Positions 54,101-64,000 of a DNA stretch of 64,000 nucleotides are shown here, piece by piece (the stretch's first letter is position 1; each line of letters starts with the position of its first letter). The notes beneath the pieces are model-generated. The model did not search any database and was not told the DNA's origin. It saw nothing but the letters and a program-made list of their open reading frames with translations. This stretch comes from Aquila chrysaetos chrysaetos (taxonomy: Eukaryota; Chordata; Aves; Accipitriformes; Accipitridae): the NCBI RefSeq assembly GCF_900496995.4, contig NC_044014.1, positions 11,682,501 to 11,746,500 on the forward strand, read 5' to 3'. Position numbers and translations under genes: made by a program.

Positions 54101-57100
54101 ATGTGTACACATCACAGTAATAAGGAGTTCCTTATTCCCCTGCACAAACTATCCACAATCTAAACAGAGCATATGTCAAGAGTTGGAAAGCAAATGAATA
54201 AACCATTTATAAACAGGTAAACCACAGAAAACCCCACCCTTGTTAAACAAAAACTATCAGAACTCCTTAGTACACAAGATCTAAGTGCCTAGTTCTCACG
54301 CCACCCACTCATCTCTTGATTTAGAAACAAACAGAACTGCCAATACAGTAAATTCTGTAAAAACTCACTAACATTAATAGACTAGTCACCAAAGTGAAAT
54401 TAATTTCCTAAATCATCAACCAACATTCCCCTCATTCAAGGAATTTCAAACACAGCTCACCAGCTGGAAAAGCAATGATTTAGACTTACAAGAAAACAAA
54501 AACTTCACTACTTTTATTTCTTCTTTTTGAAGTTATGGAAAAAAAATGCCATTTAATACAAAGCCTGGGGAGTTCGGCAATGAAGACTCATAGAATAAAG
54601 TCTTTTGAAACAGTGTGATCTCTCCTCTTGTCTATGGATTGCCCCTCACTGTAGCTTCTGTGAAGACTGCTTCTAAAATAGCCATGGTTTATTCCCCAGC
54701 ACATTCATATGTAATAGGTAACTAGCTTTGCTTCATACCCAACAAAAAACACTCACAACTTAAGGACCTGTGAATGTCTCAGAGCACTGAGAAGTGCAAT
54801 AGTTTCACTCTTTCGGGAAGTTAATGCACATTTAAAATTTGGATCTAAAGTCTTTTATTTCACAAAGTTAGGATGTCCCCCACCTGAACTGTATGGTTCA
54901 GCAGAATGTCTTATTGAGAGCATTATGACCAAAAGCCTTAAGTTCTTCCCCTTCTTAACCCATCAAGATAAAAAAAGCACCTGCGGACCTATTTACATTC
55001 CAGTTAGTACCCTGGGAGTCCTTGGAAATTGGAAAACACAAAAGGAAAGGGAACAGCCTCAGCTCTCTGTTATACAGCCCTTCTTTTCTTGAGGATTCAG
55101 CAGTCTCAAAGATAGAACCTACAGCCCAAACCCTAGGTAAAGTACAACGATGAGGCACACAGAAGAAGCTGCTTTTCCAGCTGTGCCAAGTCTGCTTTAC
55201 AGAAAAGTTCACTGCCACAGACCCAGAATATGAATAGTATTTAAGATTTGTATTTGACCTTAGCTGAATGTATTACTTCACCATTCCAATACATTCTAAT
55301 TAGCAACGTTCACTTGGCAATACTTCTCAGTACTATATTTTTTCAATTCAAAACAGGTTCCTGAAAAATTGTTCTGAAAGCAAAGTGTACCAATAAAACA
55401 TTTCCAACCTCAAAGCATTTACCCATATCAAAGAGGACACTACACTACAAAGTGAAGAAAGTTTGATGCAACTGCCTCCTTAGTGATCAAAGTGGTAACA
55501 TTTAGAGACTAGTGTTCACAGATGTGAATGCTATAGCTGAACAATAATGCAGCCATTCCAGTCTAAGCTTCATCTCTCCACTCATTACTCCCACAAAAGC
55601 ATTCCTTTTATGCTTGCAGCAAGCTAAATAAGAAAAGCATGCATCACATCCAGGAAAAGATTCCCCACAACAAGCTTTCTCAGTTTGTCTAACATTTTAA
55701 TAAAACAATGAGAGATTTGCATAAAGCTGGGGGGGTAGGGGGTGGCGGGAGAGCAAAACCAAACAGAACAGGTTTCCTTCCTCTCATTCCCCAGGGAGAC
55801 CCCATCAGCACAATCAGTTCATCTCAGACAAACGAATTTAAATAATTCTTCATGTCCACTCTCACATGAATTTCTCTAGTTTAGAACTGCAATCCTACTG
55901 TCCAGGAACTACACTCTTAAACGACCACTTACGTCTTTCTCAGTTTCCCAAGAAAATGGCCAACAATTAACATGTCAGTCCTGAATCTGACGACTAAGAA
56001 TAAAAAGGAAGGCTACAGTCCAACCTCCTTACACAATCCTGATCTCAGGTTCAAGACTAAAGGAAATCCTCCACAGGAAACATCCAACCCTTAAGACCTG
56101 ATATTTCTCACTGTGTTACTAAACTGTTTTTTTATATAACACTATCACTTCCAGCTGCAACCTCCTTCTCCATAATACTATAACCAACTGGCCCTCCACT
56201 ATTAGTTACCTAGTTAGGCTGAAAAAATAGATAAAACAGATATACTAGTTTTCAACAATTTTCTAAAATAAAATAATTTTATAAAAAGTACATATAAAAT
56301 GATGCAGATCTTCCTTTCAGCTTCTCATTTTTACATCATATAACATACACACACACCTACATAAGCAATAACAGTGTTTTATAAACTTTAAGACTTTGCT
56401 TACTATAGGTTAAAAAGTTATCCAAATTCATCTTATTACCCTGCTATTAAGCCTAGCAGGCACACTTAAAATTTGTGCCTTTACGATGCTACCTTAATTA
56501 ACAAAGCATTCAGCAAGTACTTACCTACACACAAATTTAATTTGACCAAATTAGGTCAATTTAGATATCTAGCAGTTTCCCACCTATTATCCAAATATAA
56601 TTCTAAAATGCTGAGAAGCAATGTATCTTCCACATTAAACTAATTCTGGTTTAAAATAAGAGGTCACATGGAGCATGTTGCCACTTCAACTGCATTACAT
56701 ACCATCTTAACATATATACAATTTTTTTCTGAAAAACATTTAAAACCTACAAAAATTCTTCAGTATAAAAAGGTCAGTGCAGATCATCACAACCTTTGGA
56801 AGACACAGAAAACAACATGAAACTGTTAACTTGACTAGACATCATAAAACACATTTGTGATATGGACAAACCAGTCAATTTCAGGGCAGTCTCTAACACA
56901 TATTCGATAAATTTTCCCATGCCAGCTTACTTCCAGTCAAGCCTTTCATCATCTGTTTCCTCTAATTTTAAGCTAAACAGCTACAGAAAAGCAGAATTTG
57001 TACCTCTCAAATGGACCTACACATTTTACTTTTGAGCTTATTCTTTTCTTCACACCAGCACTACCTGAAGTCAGGTGATAAGGAGTCTAGAGTCACTATT

Positions 57101-57383
57101 ATTTAGTAAGTTAAAGAAATGTTAACTTTGTGATTTTAACAAATATTGAAATAAATGTAATCAAGCAGGATACTATGATGCATAATTGAAAGAAGTATTC
57201 TGTAAAGTTTTGATGAGGATTTTTTTTTTTTTTTTTAAACCAGTACTGTTAAAAAAATTAACGGGTAATACAATTTTTCTACAGAGAACACTTCAGGTCA
57301 GCCAAGCAATTCTAAGTAAAAAAATACAGATTATATTACATACCTGTTGGGGTAATATAAATGTGCTCCTTTTCTACTTCCAT
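44143..57383 (-). CDS. PDCD4: PDCD4, programmed cell death 4, eIF4A-binding translation repressor
   Basis: PDCD4 blocks cap-dependent translation of structured mRNAs by binding eIF4A and is a tumour suppressor. Eleven coding exons on the minus strand join to 1401 nt, giving 466 residues (human 469), with every junction GT-AG and in frame: 57383-57344, 53949-53653, 53078-52984, 51224-51111, 50831-50610, 50343-50246, 48758-48644, 47846-47739, 46793-46683, 45694-45555, 44203-44143. A basic N-terminal region is followed by the beta-TrCP degron DSGRGDS at 69-75. The MA3 domains lie at about 161-272 and 326-437. The eIF4A-contact acidic pairs equivalent to human E249/D253 and D414/D418 are present as E246/D250 and D411/D415. 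The Akt-type site RKRFVS ends at S454. The ATG has A at -3 and G at +4, with an in-frame TAA 9 nt upstream. Confidence 0.97.
45147..45182 (+). repeat. C36 homopolymer in last PDCD4 intron
   Basis: Thirty-six C residues, the longest homopolymer in the window. It is transcribed as G36 in PDCD4 pre-mRNA between exons 11 and 12, and it is likely to be length-polymorphic and hard to sequence. Confidence 0.95.
45555..45694 (-). CDS. PDCD4: PDCD4 exon 11
   Basis: Residues 401-446, the C-terminal half of the second MA3 domain. It includes [11 protein letters not shown] with the acidic eIF4A contacts D411 and D415. It ends two bases into codon 447 at donor TTCAAG|GTAC. Confidence 0.96.
46683..46793 (-). 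CDS. PDCD4: PDCD4 exon 10
   Basis: Residues 364-400, in phase 0 at both ends, encoding helices of the second MA3 domain ([14 protein letters not shown] ... DQMKR). The donor is AAAAGA|GTAAGTG. Confidence 0.96.
47739..47846 (-). CDS. PDCD4: PDCD4 exon 9
   Basis: Residues 328-363 at the start of the second MA3 domain ([13 protein letters not shown] ... HHELVYE), nearly identical to human. Confidence 0.97.
48644..48758 (-). CDS. PDCD4: PDCD4 exon 8
   Basis: Residues 289-327, the linker between the MA3 domains, with the conserved [11 protein letters not shown] segment. It begins in the Arg codon shared with exon 7. Confidence 0.97.
50246..50343 (-). CDS. PDCD4: PDCD4 exon 7
   Basis: Residues 257-288 plus two bases, the end of the first MA3 domain ([13 protein letters not shown]). 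The position of human Cys-Asn after GIL is Ser-Ser here. Confidence 0.97.
50610..50831 (-). CDS. PDCD4: PDCD4 exon 6
   Basis: Residues 183-256, the core of the first MA3 domain, including [18 protein letters not shown] and the eIF4A-contact residues E246 and D250 in [13 protein letters not shown]. In phase 0 at both ends. Confidence 0.98.
51111..51224 (-). CDS. PDCD4: PDCD4 exon 5
   Basis: Residues 145-182, entering the first MA3 domain ([19 protein letters not shown]). It ends with the slightly unusual donor TTTCG|GTATGT. Confidence 0.97.
52984..53078 (-). CDS. PDCD4: PDCD4 exon 4
   Basis: Residues 113-144, a Gly-rich stretch then the acidic linker [18 protein letters not shown]. The acceptor is ttttgccag. 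Confidence 0.97.
53653..53949 (-). CDS. PDCD4: PDCD4 exon 3
   Basis: Residues 14-112 plus one base, the N-terminal regulatory region. It carries the basic [12 protein letters not shown] segment, the S6K/beta-TrCP phosphodegron DSGRGDS (69-75) and the Arg-rich [13 protein letters not shown] motif. It is three codons shorter than human around residue 80. Confidence 0.97.
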
Positions 57384-57440
57384 AGTTGCTTAACAGAACT
57401 GACTGTGAAATGTGAAGTCTTAACGTTTCCCCTCCAAGGC
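57344..57440 (-). CDS. PDCD4: PDCD4 exon 2 with start codon (coding 57344-57383)
   Basis: Coding residues 1-13 ([13 protein letters not shown]) follow 57 nt of 5' UTR. The acceptor is a good ctgtttctgtttag site at 57441-57442, and the donor CAG|GTA has GT at 57342-57343. The N terminus diverges from human after the first few residues. Confidence 0.93.
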
Positions 57441-60218
57441 CTAAACAGAAACAGAGAAGCTTAGGCCAAGAAAAGCACTAGACCAAATCTTAAAGAAGTA
57501 AAAAACTGCAAAGGCTTCACTTACAAAATACAATGCAAAAATAGGTTTTTTAAAGTTATAATTAACTATCAGTAACCACTGAAAAGTTCCTGAGAAGGTA
57601 AACAGTGTAACATGAGACAGCACCACCCTCAAACACATCTATCTAAGCCCTGATGTCTTCACAGCTGTCAGTTCTGTTGCTTATAAAGGAGGCACCAGGA
57701 TAAAAGCCGTTATTTTAAAAGTAAAAGCCCCCTGTATGCAGGTTTTTTTAGGTGATAAAAGCCACCTCTATCAACTTAGACTGTCCTATTCTGCAAAGTG
57801 GCTATCTATATGAGCATACAATATCAATGTTATAATTGCAACCACAAGAGAAATGTTCTTCAGGTGAACTGTACTGATAAAATGGTACCAATTTATCGAG
57901 TTCAGACCAGCCCTTAGAAGACAAGCTATTTTTTGTTCCTACCCTCAAAGACATAGTCTTTATGTTTTACTGTACGCATACATACAGCTGTCAAGCTTTC
58001 ACATCTGTGCTTCTGCACCCTTCAAACACTCTTAACAACCACCATTCAATCTGCAAAGGATAAAGTTGAACACTTCTCTTTTTCTGTTATTCTTTCTCCC
58101 TCTTCCTAACAGCTGCTGTTCTACAAATCAGCCTATGTCACTGTGAAAGAGATGGCATCATCCATCTTTCCTTTCTATACACAAAAAATGAAGCAGCTCC
58201 AGAATTCCCCATACACTTTTTCACCTGCAAGATTTTCACACATCACTTTGTAGTCCTGTGAATATTACTGGTATTTGTGTCTGCCCCATAAGAATTCAGT
58301 GGCTCTTTTTTCCCCTTTCTCACCCTTTGCTGCCCTGAAAACAGTTTACCGTTGAGTGGCAAGATTGTGACACAAAACGACAGCACTCCCTTCCCCTTTT
58401 CTCTTCTTTCCTTGTTTTCCCCTCTTATGCCCACTTGCCTACCACAGACCTATTAACTGCAAATGATTCATCACAGACCGTTGGCAATAAAGAAACTCTG
58501 GTTTAGGGCACAGTATCAAGCTGTCATGATCTTGCATTTCCTAATGCCAACCCAAACAGTTAACAGCTTTGTGCAATAAGAAGTCCTCCCTGCCCCACAC
58601 CATTTTTTTAGATAAACGTTTTTTCTGAGTTACCTCAATCAATCATTCAGGAGTTCTCAAGTGTTCCCAGTCACTGTTGGTTGGAGGTTTTTTGTATGGA
58701 TCTCAGTCTAATCTGAGCAAACTACCTTGTAAGAACAGTTTTATTCTTCCTAATGGAATGTTCCATCAGTTGTCCACCTCTTTGAAAAAACAAGACAAAG
58801 GACAAAACCTGTATTACAAGAACAATCATGACTTCCATCATTTGTAATCAAGTCCTAATTTTCAAGTGGAGAAATACTTTTTCCATATAGGACCCTAGCT
58901 GAAATTCTCCACCTATGGCAATGTAGTAAGTAACAACACAATTTTCATATGCTGTCTTTTTGAGATTCGGCACCCTGCTTTGTAACAAAGATGATAGATC
59001 ATGTTGCCATACTGATCAGGAGACATACTCTCAATTTAGCAATGCACCCTCTCATTAACTCAAGCCAACAGGTCTGCTGGAGCCTCACAATGCTAGTATT
59101 TATCACTGTGTCAAAAAAAAGATCACTTTGTATTTTGCAGAGTTATACCACACAGTACTACCAATCAACTACAGAACACAGTTTGAAAACTTGCATTAAA
59201 ACCATCAGAATAAATAACCCTCAAATTTCGTTAGAAGAGATAATAGGGAACAAAAGGGAGAGAAGTTTAAGCATCTGTAAAACAAGAATGCTGCGAGAGA
59301 TCTTAAAAATTAATCAGTGATACAAATAGTAAAGTAGTTCAGCAGACAAGGGTATTTCCTAAGTCACTGAAAACCACCAATAAAACATGCTGAGCTCTCT
59401 GTGCTCACCACCACTGCATGTACTTTATCTAAATAGGCAATTCTACCCCACCAGGCAAACAGCGGCAACTTATCCTTTAGGAACAACACACACTGCAGAA
59501 GAAAGCTTCCAAAACTTATCAAGACCTTACGTCCATGGAAAACATCCCTGAGGAACTTCCACACAGCTTACACGATCTTTCTCTCCCCCCCTAGCTTTAA
59601 GCAAACACTCATCACCGAGGCTTTGGACACCTGCAAACAACAGCTGTTGTTCTGCTGCCACACGTAAGGATAACCAGGTAAGATTTAGCCACCCCTACAA
59701 AACCTGTGCCGCTGGAAGAAATCAATGGCGGAGCAACTCCGGCCCTTAAAAACAGGCGTGACTGAGGGCTGAAGGCCGGTGGGAGCCCGGCTGCCACAGG
59801 GGCCTGCCGCCACACGCTCGCACGGCGGCGCAGGCCTGGCAACCGCCGAGCCGGCCCGGCCCGGCCGCGGCCGAGGAGCACCCGCACCTCACGGCATGTG
59901 CCCTCAACAACGCTGCCACCGCCGGAGGCGGCGACGCGGGGCTCGCTGCGCAGCCAAGCCCGGCTGCCACCGTCGAGGGACCGGACGCGGCGGGGCAGCG
60001 AGAGCGGGGCGGGCTGGCCAGGGGTCAGTCAGGGGGAGGAGCAGCTCCTCACGGCGCCAACCGCCCCCTCAGCGACGGCCACGCGGCCTGGCCACCCCCC
60101 ACGCACCCTGCAGGGCCGCCTGGCCTCGCCTCGCCCCGCCGCGCCCGCCGGGAGGAGGCAGGGCCGCCCGCGCCGGGCCGCGCTGTCTCCCCTCACACGC
60201 CGCGCGCGGGACCGTTAC
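57441..60218 (-). other. PDCD4: PDCD4 intron 1
   Basis: AT-rich intron that grades into the PDCD4 CpG island after about 59.7 kb. I see no additional exon or RNA gene with confidence. Confidence 0.6.
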
Positions 60219-60340
60219 CGGCGGCGGCGGCGGTCCGCGTGCCCGGCCGCTCCGCTCCGCTCCCCGCCGCTGCCGCCGCTCGGCCCCGCCCCCTCGGCCG
60301 CGCGCACCCCTGCCTGCTTGTTTTTGTTTTCTTCCCCCCA
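60219..60340 (-). other. PDCD4: PDCD4 noncoding exon 1 (predicted)
   Basis: A minus-strand donor CCG|GTAACG (GT at 60217-60218) lies just downstream of paired CCAAT boxes in a CpG island. Human PDCD4 likewise begins with a noncoding exon. The 5' end is approximate. Confidence 0.45.
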
Positions 60341-60420
60341 GCGACAGGGGCGGCAGCGGCGCCGCGGATTGGCTGGCTGCCGCCCGCCGCCGCAGCCAAT
60401 CGGCAGGCGGAGATGCCGGT

Positions 60421-60437
60421 GGGTGGGGACGGGAGGG
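60421..60437 (+). other. G-quadruplex motif upstream of PDCD4
   Basis: Four G-runs with 1-2 nt loops (GGGTGGGGACGGGAGGG). Folding is expected for this pattern, and it lies just upstream of the CCAAT pair relative to PDCD4 transcription. Confidence 0.7.
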
Positions 60438-60719
60438 TGTTCGGCCCGCAGGAAAAGGAAGGGGGAGAGAGGGGGGAGGGCGAAACCACTTCGGGGGCGT
60501 CGGCGGGGAGGGAGCGGGAAGGAGCCATTCGTGCGGGGAGAGGAGGAGGGGGCCGGTCGGTTCGGCCCGCGGCCCTCGGCGGCGCGGCCCGTGAGGCGAC
60601 GTCCCGCCGAGCGGCGGCTGCAGGCCGCGGCCCGGCCGGCTGGGCACGGCGACCAGCGCCGCGTTCACCGGGGAGGTGAAGGAGGTGCCTCGGTGTGAGA
60701 GGGAGCCGGAGAGACTCCT

Positions 60720-63700
60720 CGGTGCGGCGCTGCCTGCTGCCGCCGCTGGCAGCGGCTCGGCTCCCGCCCGCTGAAGCCCTGTCCTGCAGGCCCTGTGGCG
60801 CGTACCGGCCCACTTGGGGTGCCTGGCCTGGGGGTTGAGGTGGAGCTGGCTTAAGCTACCCGTGTAGGTGCGTGAAGAGGTGTCCTTTGGGGCTACCGCA
60901 CACACGCCAGACCAGCAACTGCCGCTTCCCTGTCAAACGTTGCCCAGTCCGCTCACAAAAGCGCACCAGGTCATCCTCTCCTGCCTTCCTGACGTTTAGG
61001 AGGATCATTAGCGTCCATCAGCAATACCTCGGACAGGTTTTAGGTTAGATCTGAAATGACAAACCCTGGGATGCAGGAGAACGGTTGCACCCAGAGACCA
61101 TGTGAGGGGACGGGTGAGTGTTCGCAGGGCTAGTGACAGAACCTGACTGGGAAAGCGAGAGCCCTGCCTCCACGGGCAGCACAGACAGCCATGGAAAATC
61201 TTGATAGCTGTGCCTGGCTCCTCTTCGACATTGTGTCCTCCTCCTTTAATTAGAAATCAATTTGGTTTTTTTTTCTGGAGCAAAACCATCAGAAAAATAA
61301 TGTATTGCCTCTCCTTTGTGTTGCTCTCAGCTAATGTGGGGATTTCAGACCTTTTACTCCCTCTTCACACAGGACACCTCTACCTTCTCTTCAGCATTGG
61401 GTGTTACAGGACACTGGTTTAGGCAGGGGGACTGGGAAACGCCACAACTGCCTCAGAGTTGACAGACAGGATTCCTACCGTTCAGTCAATCTGACAGGTA
61501 AAAGGTGCTGCAGCCACCTTCTCCACTGCTGAAACTCTTTTACACAGTGCAGGTTTAGGATTGACAGCTAAACCGTGCATATCCATCCACAACCTTCCAA
61601 ACTTTCTACCTTATTTTAGTTTACATTAACCCTGTTTATTCTATACGCACTGCCTGAGGCCAGACACCTAATTAGAGATTATAGTCTCCTTTCATTGTCA
61701 TGTATTTTGCCTCCATTCACAGTCTCTCCTAAAAACTCAGCTAACCCTTTGTTTTCTTTCTGTATTTTGTCACTCCGGAGAGCCCAAGCAATAGCAGTCC
61801 AGTGCTATGAGGGAAGCAAATAAAGATCCCTTCTGCTTTAGTACTTTTGCATTGCAGGATTTTTCAGCTGCCAGCAAGAGAATCCTCCTCAGTTAATAAA
61901 TGATGACTTGACTTTCATAGTATTTTTACGTATTTTTCCAGTATAATTCTAATCCAAATAAGTGTACATTTGATGGAAATAAGAGCCAAACTTTCCTTCT
62001 GTAAGAGCCTCTGAACTGATTTACTGGCCCAGCTCTGCATGAATCATCAAAACTAGGTTTAAGAATTAAAATAATAGTGATCTGTTAAAAGAATGTGTGG
62101 CATGATTGCTGTGTTTTTAATGATAAATACTTTCCCATCAGACAAATGACAGAAAACCTTTCTTGTTCATAAAGACACTGAGTTGCAGACATTTTCAAGT
62201 CAGGACAGTTCAGCGTGCTCACACAAGACTTTTTTCACATGCAACCTAGAGGCAGCCTCAAAAGATGTTGTTTCCCCATCAATCAAAAAATAATTTCTAG
62301 TTTGCTCTTTGCACCTCAACTGACTAGCATGTACCAAGCAAACCACTACAGTGTCATCACCGAGATTTGGAAAATAAATTCTAGCTATTAAATAGATCAT
62401 GGAATCCAGCTTCCCCTGCAAGACAGAAGAGGGGCTTTAAAGAGATTTTTCAGCGAAGAGGAAAGAGGTGGCAGAGAAACTGAAACAGTAACCACAAGAG
62501 AAGATGCCACAAAATACCACATTAGTGCATCACGCCAACTACACCTTTTAAAGCACAGTCGAAAATTGCTAGAGAATTTTCTGGTAAAATTTAGGACTGG
62601 ATCACTGGCCCAAAAGCTGGGTCAGTAATCAAAAGAAGATTAAAACCCCTGAACCATCCAGCACACCTCCAGACAAGAAAATGGTGTTTCTTCTATCTTC
62701 TGCTGAATGTCTCTATTAGCAGCTGTGTTATCAATCACTGGAAATCTCGTCTAGATTTGACTGCACATACTTTCTGATTTCTAAAACACTATGACCTGAA
62801 AAAGGGCTGACGTCCGTGAAAGAATATATGTATTTTTCCATTGTGTCAACCGGTTTGCCAAAAGATATTGCCTCTTTTTGCCTTTCTAACCTCAAAACCG
62901 CCTGTAATATTTAAGAGCCAGCTGATCACATGCTAATCTCTGAGCTTGCTCCCTCCCGGCCTCCCTCCCCCAGCCGCATTAATAGCAAACATACCACCAA
63001 AATCCCCATAAAAACAAAAGAGCAGAATTCCTCCTCCCATAGAAAAAAAAACCCCTCTTTCGACCGTTTCTGGCCAATTCACACCTCGAGGCAACCTGTG
63101 CGGGCTGCGCAGCTCAGCGCCCGCTCCCCGACACCTGCGTCCCGGGGTTACCTGCGCCCAGGACCTCCGCCACGCCGACCCGCACCGAGCGGGGACCCAC
63201 CAGCCGCTACCAGGCCCCTCCTGAGCTTCCACCCCTAACACCGCCGATCACCTGGAGCAAAATGCTTGCACGGAGGTGAGCAGGTCACTTTCAAACCTCC
63301 TTCCTTCCTTCGAGCCTGCTGGGTTGTTTTCAAACTCTCCCCTCCCTTTCTGACATGCTGGCCAAGCCCTCCTGTAACACCCAGGGGAGGAATCCATTGG
63401 CTGAAGTTGCCCAAAACGCGTGGAGCAGCCCTTCCCCCCGTCCGATGTCTAGTGCACAATAGACACCGCGTGTCTCCCTTGCTGCTGGCCTTTGCTTTTC
63501 ATCAAGGTTTATCTGAGCTGTAGCTGGGGTGATTCACATAGGTCGTCCGACCTCCAGCACCAGAGCGAGCCATGAAAAGCAGAGAGGAGTCGCCCTGGGT
63601 TAGAAACATCACAGAGTGCTTTCGTTGCACTCCCTGCTGCAGATTTTTCAGAGTTTTACTTTCTGTTTTAAATATTTTCGATAGGCAGCATCTGTGCTCC

Positions 63701-64000
63701 TGACACCTCAGCAGTGCTGTTTGATTACAACCGAGTCTGTTACTGTGTCACTTGGAATATAAATTTCCACACATAATGCAGACAGCAAAAATGTATCTTA
63801 TCAGTTAAATCAATCTGCTCTGTTCAGTTGCCTGTCTCTTGGCCTTCTGCTTTCTTTTCCTTCAGCCTACTTTTATTTTTGCATCTTCTGCAAAGGTGCC
63901 TTCATAAAATGAACTGCAAGCACAGCAATCCCATTCTTCATCAGGCAGCGTCAGCTCCAGGTTGAAAGGATACTAAAACACGCCTTCGCTTTTTTTAATG
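60720..64000. other. PDCD4 upstream flank, no confident gene
   Basis: Mostly unique AT-rich sequence. The only notable block is a CpG-rich patch at 63.08-63.22 kb, described separately. No conserved coding exon is recognisable. Confidence 0.6.
63080..63225 (-). promoter_or_regulatory. Small CpG-rich patch with donor-like site
   Basis: A local GC- and CpG-rich block carries a minus-strand CAG|GTAACC (GT at 63150-63151), the same donor sequence as proposed for SHOC2 exon 1. It could be an alternative distal first exon of PDCD4 or a lncRNA promoter, or coincidence. Confidence 0.3.

Larger units (their letters stand above)
59700..60720. promoter_or_regulatory. PDCD4: CpG island 3: PDCD4 promoter
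   Basis: Dense CpG sequence with two CCAAT boxes in opposite orientation, ATTGG at 60368-60372 and CCAAT at 60396-60400, about 28 bp apart, suggesting NF-Y control. No TATA box is seen. A canonical G-quadruplex motif follows at 60421-60437. Long open frames here reflect base composition. Confidence 0.75.

Noticed and set aside
59612-60905. Open frames of up to 278 codons in CpG island 3
   Set aside because: Same GC effect. No conserved motif, and they lie in the PDCD4 promoter and first exon region.

Overview
This is a vertebrate nuclear segment, most likely avian or another sauropsid. It contains three genes I recognise from exon-by-exon translation, in an order conserved with human 10q25: SHOC2 (minus strand) - BBIP1 (plus) - PDCD4 (minus). 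The lineage call is an inference. It rests on very low interspersed-repeat density, absence of mammalian SINEs, a compact PDCD4 (about 17 kb), an extremely GC-rich BBIP1, and a degenerate repeat of a kind I associate with turtle and crocodilian genomes.

Layout. Positions 1-1098 are SHOC2 intron 2. The first SHOC2 coding exon is at 1099-1801, with its 5' UTR continuing to about 2.0 kb. SHOC2 intron 1 then runs about 27 kb to a CpG island at 28.6-30.1 kb, which holds the probable SHOC2 noncoding exon 1 and a housekeeping promoter (YY1, ETS, GC boxes, an X-box-like site). A plus-strand splice donor at 30036/30037 suggests this island is a bidirectional promoter that also starts BBIP1, the arrangement seen in human. 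From 30 to 42 kb there is a gene-poor interval, probably BBIP1 intron 1. A second CpG island (41.86-43.15 kb) contains the whole BBIP1 coding region, two exons split by a 79-nt intron, preceded by a cluster of ZNF143-type motifs. PDCD4 follows convergently: 11 coding exons between 57383 and 44143, a 3' UTR of about 670 nt with a miR-21 8-mer site, and a probable noncoding exon 1 in a third CpG island at 59.7-60.7 kb. Positions 60.7-64 kb are the upstream flank of PDCD4, with a small fourth CpG-rich patch at 63.1-63.2 kb.

The products are functionally separate: a RAS-MAPK scaffold (SHOC2), a BBSome subunit (BBIP1) and a translation repressor that binds eIF4A (PDCD4). The link between them is architectural: a likely shared SHOC2/BBIP1 promoter and tail-to-tail BBIP1/PDCD4 transcripts.

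I found no clearly novel multi-gene system. The items most worth a second look are the ZNF143-motif cluster, the X-box-like site near a ciliary gene, a pair of identical 13-bp palindromes spaced 22 bp apart, an intronic CpG island with a 292-codon open frame, and several candidate unannotated exons.
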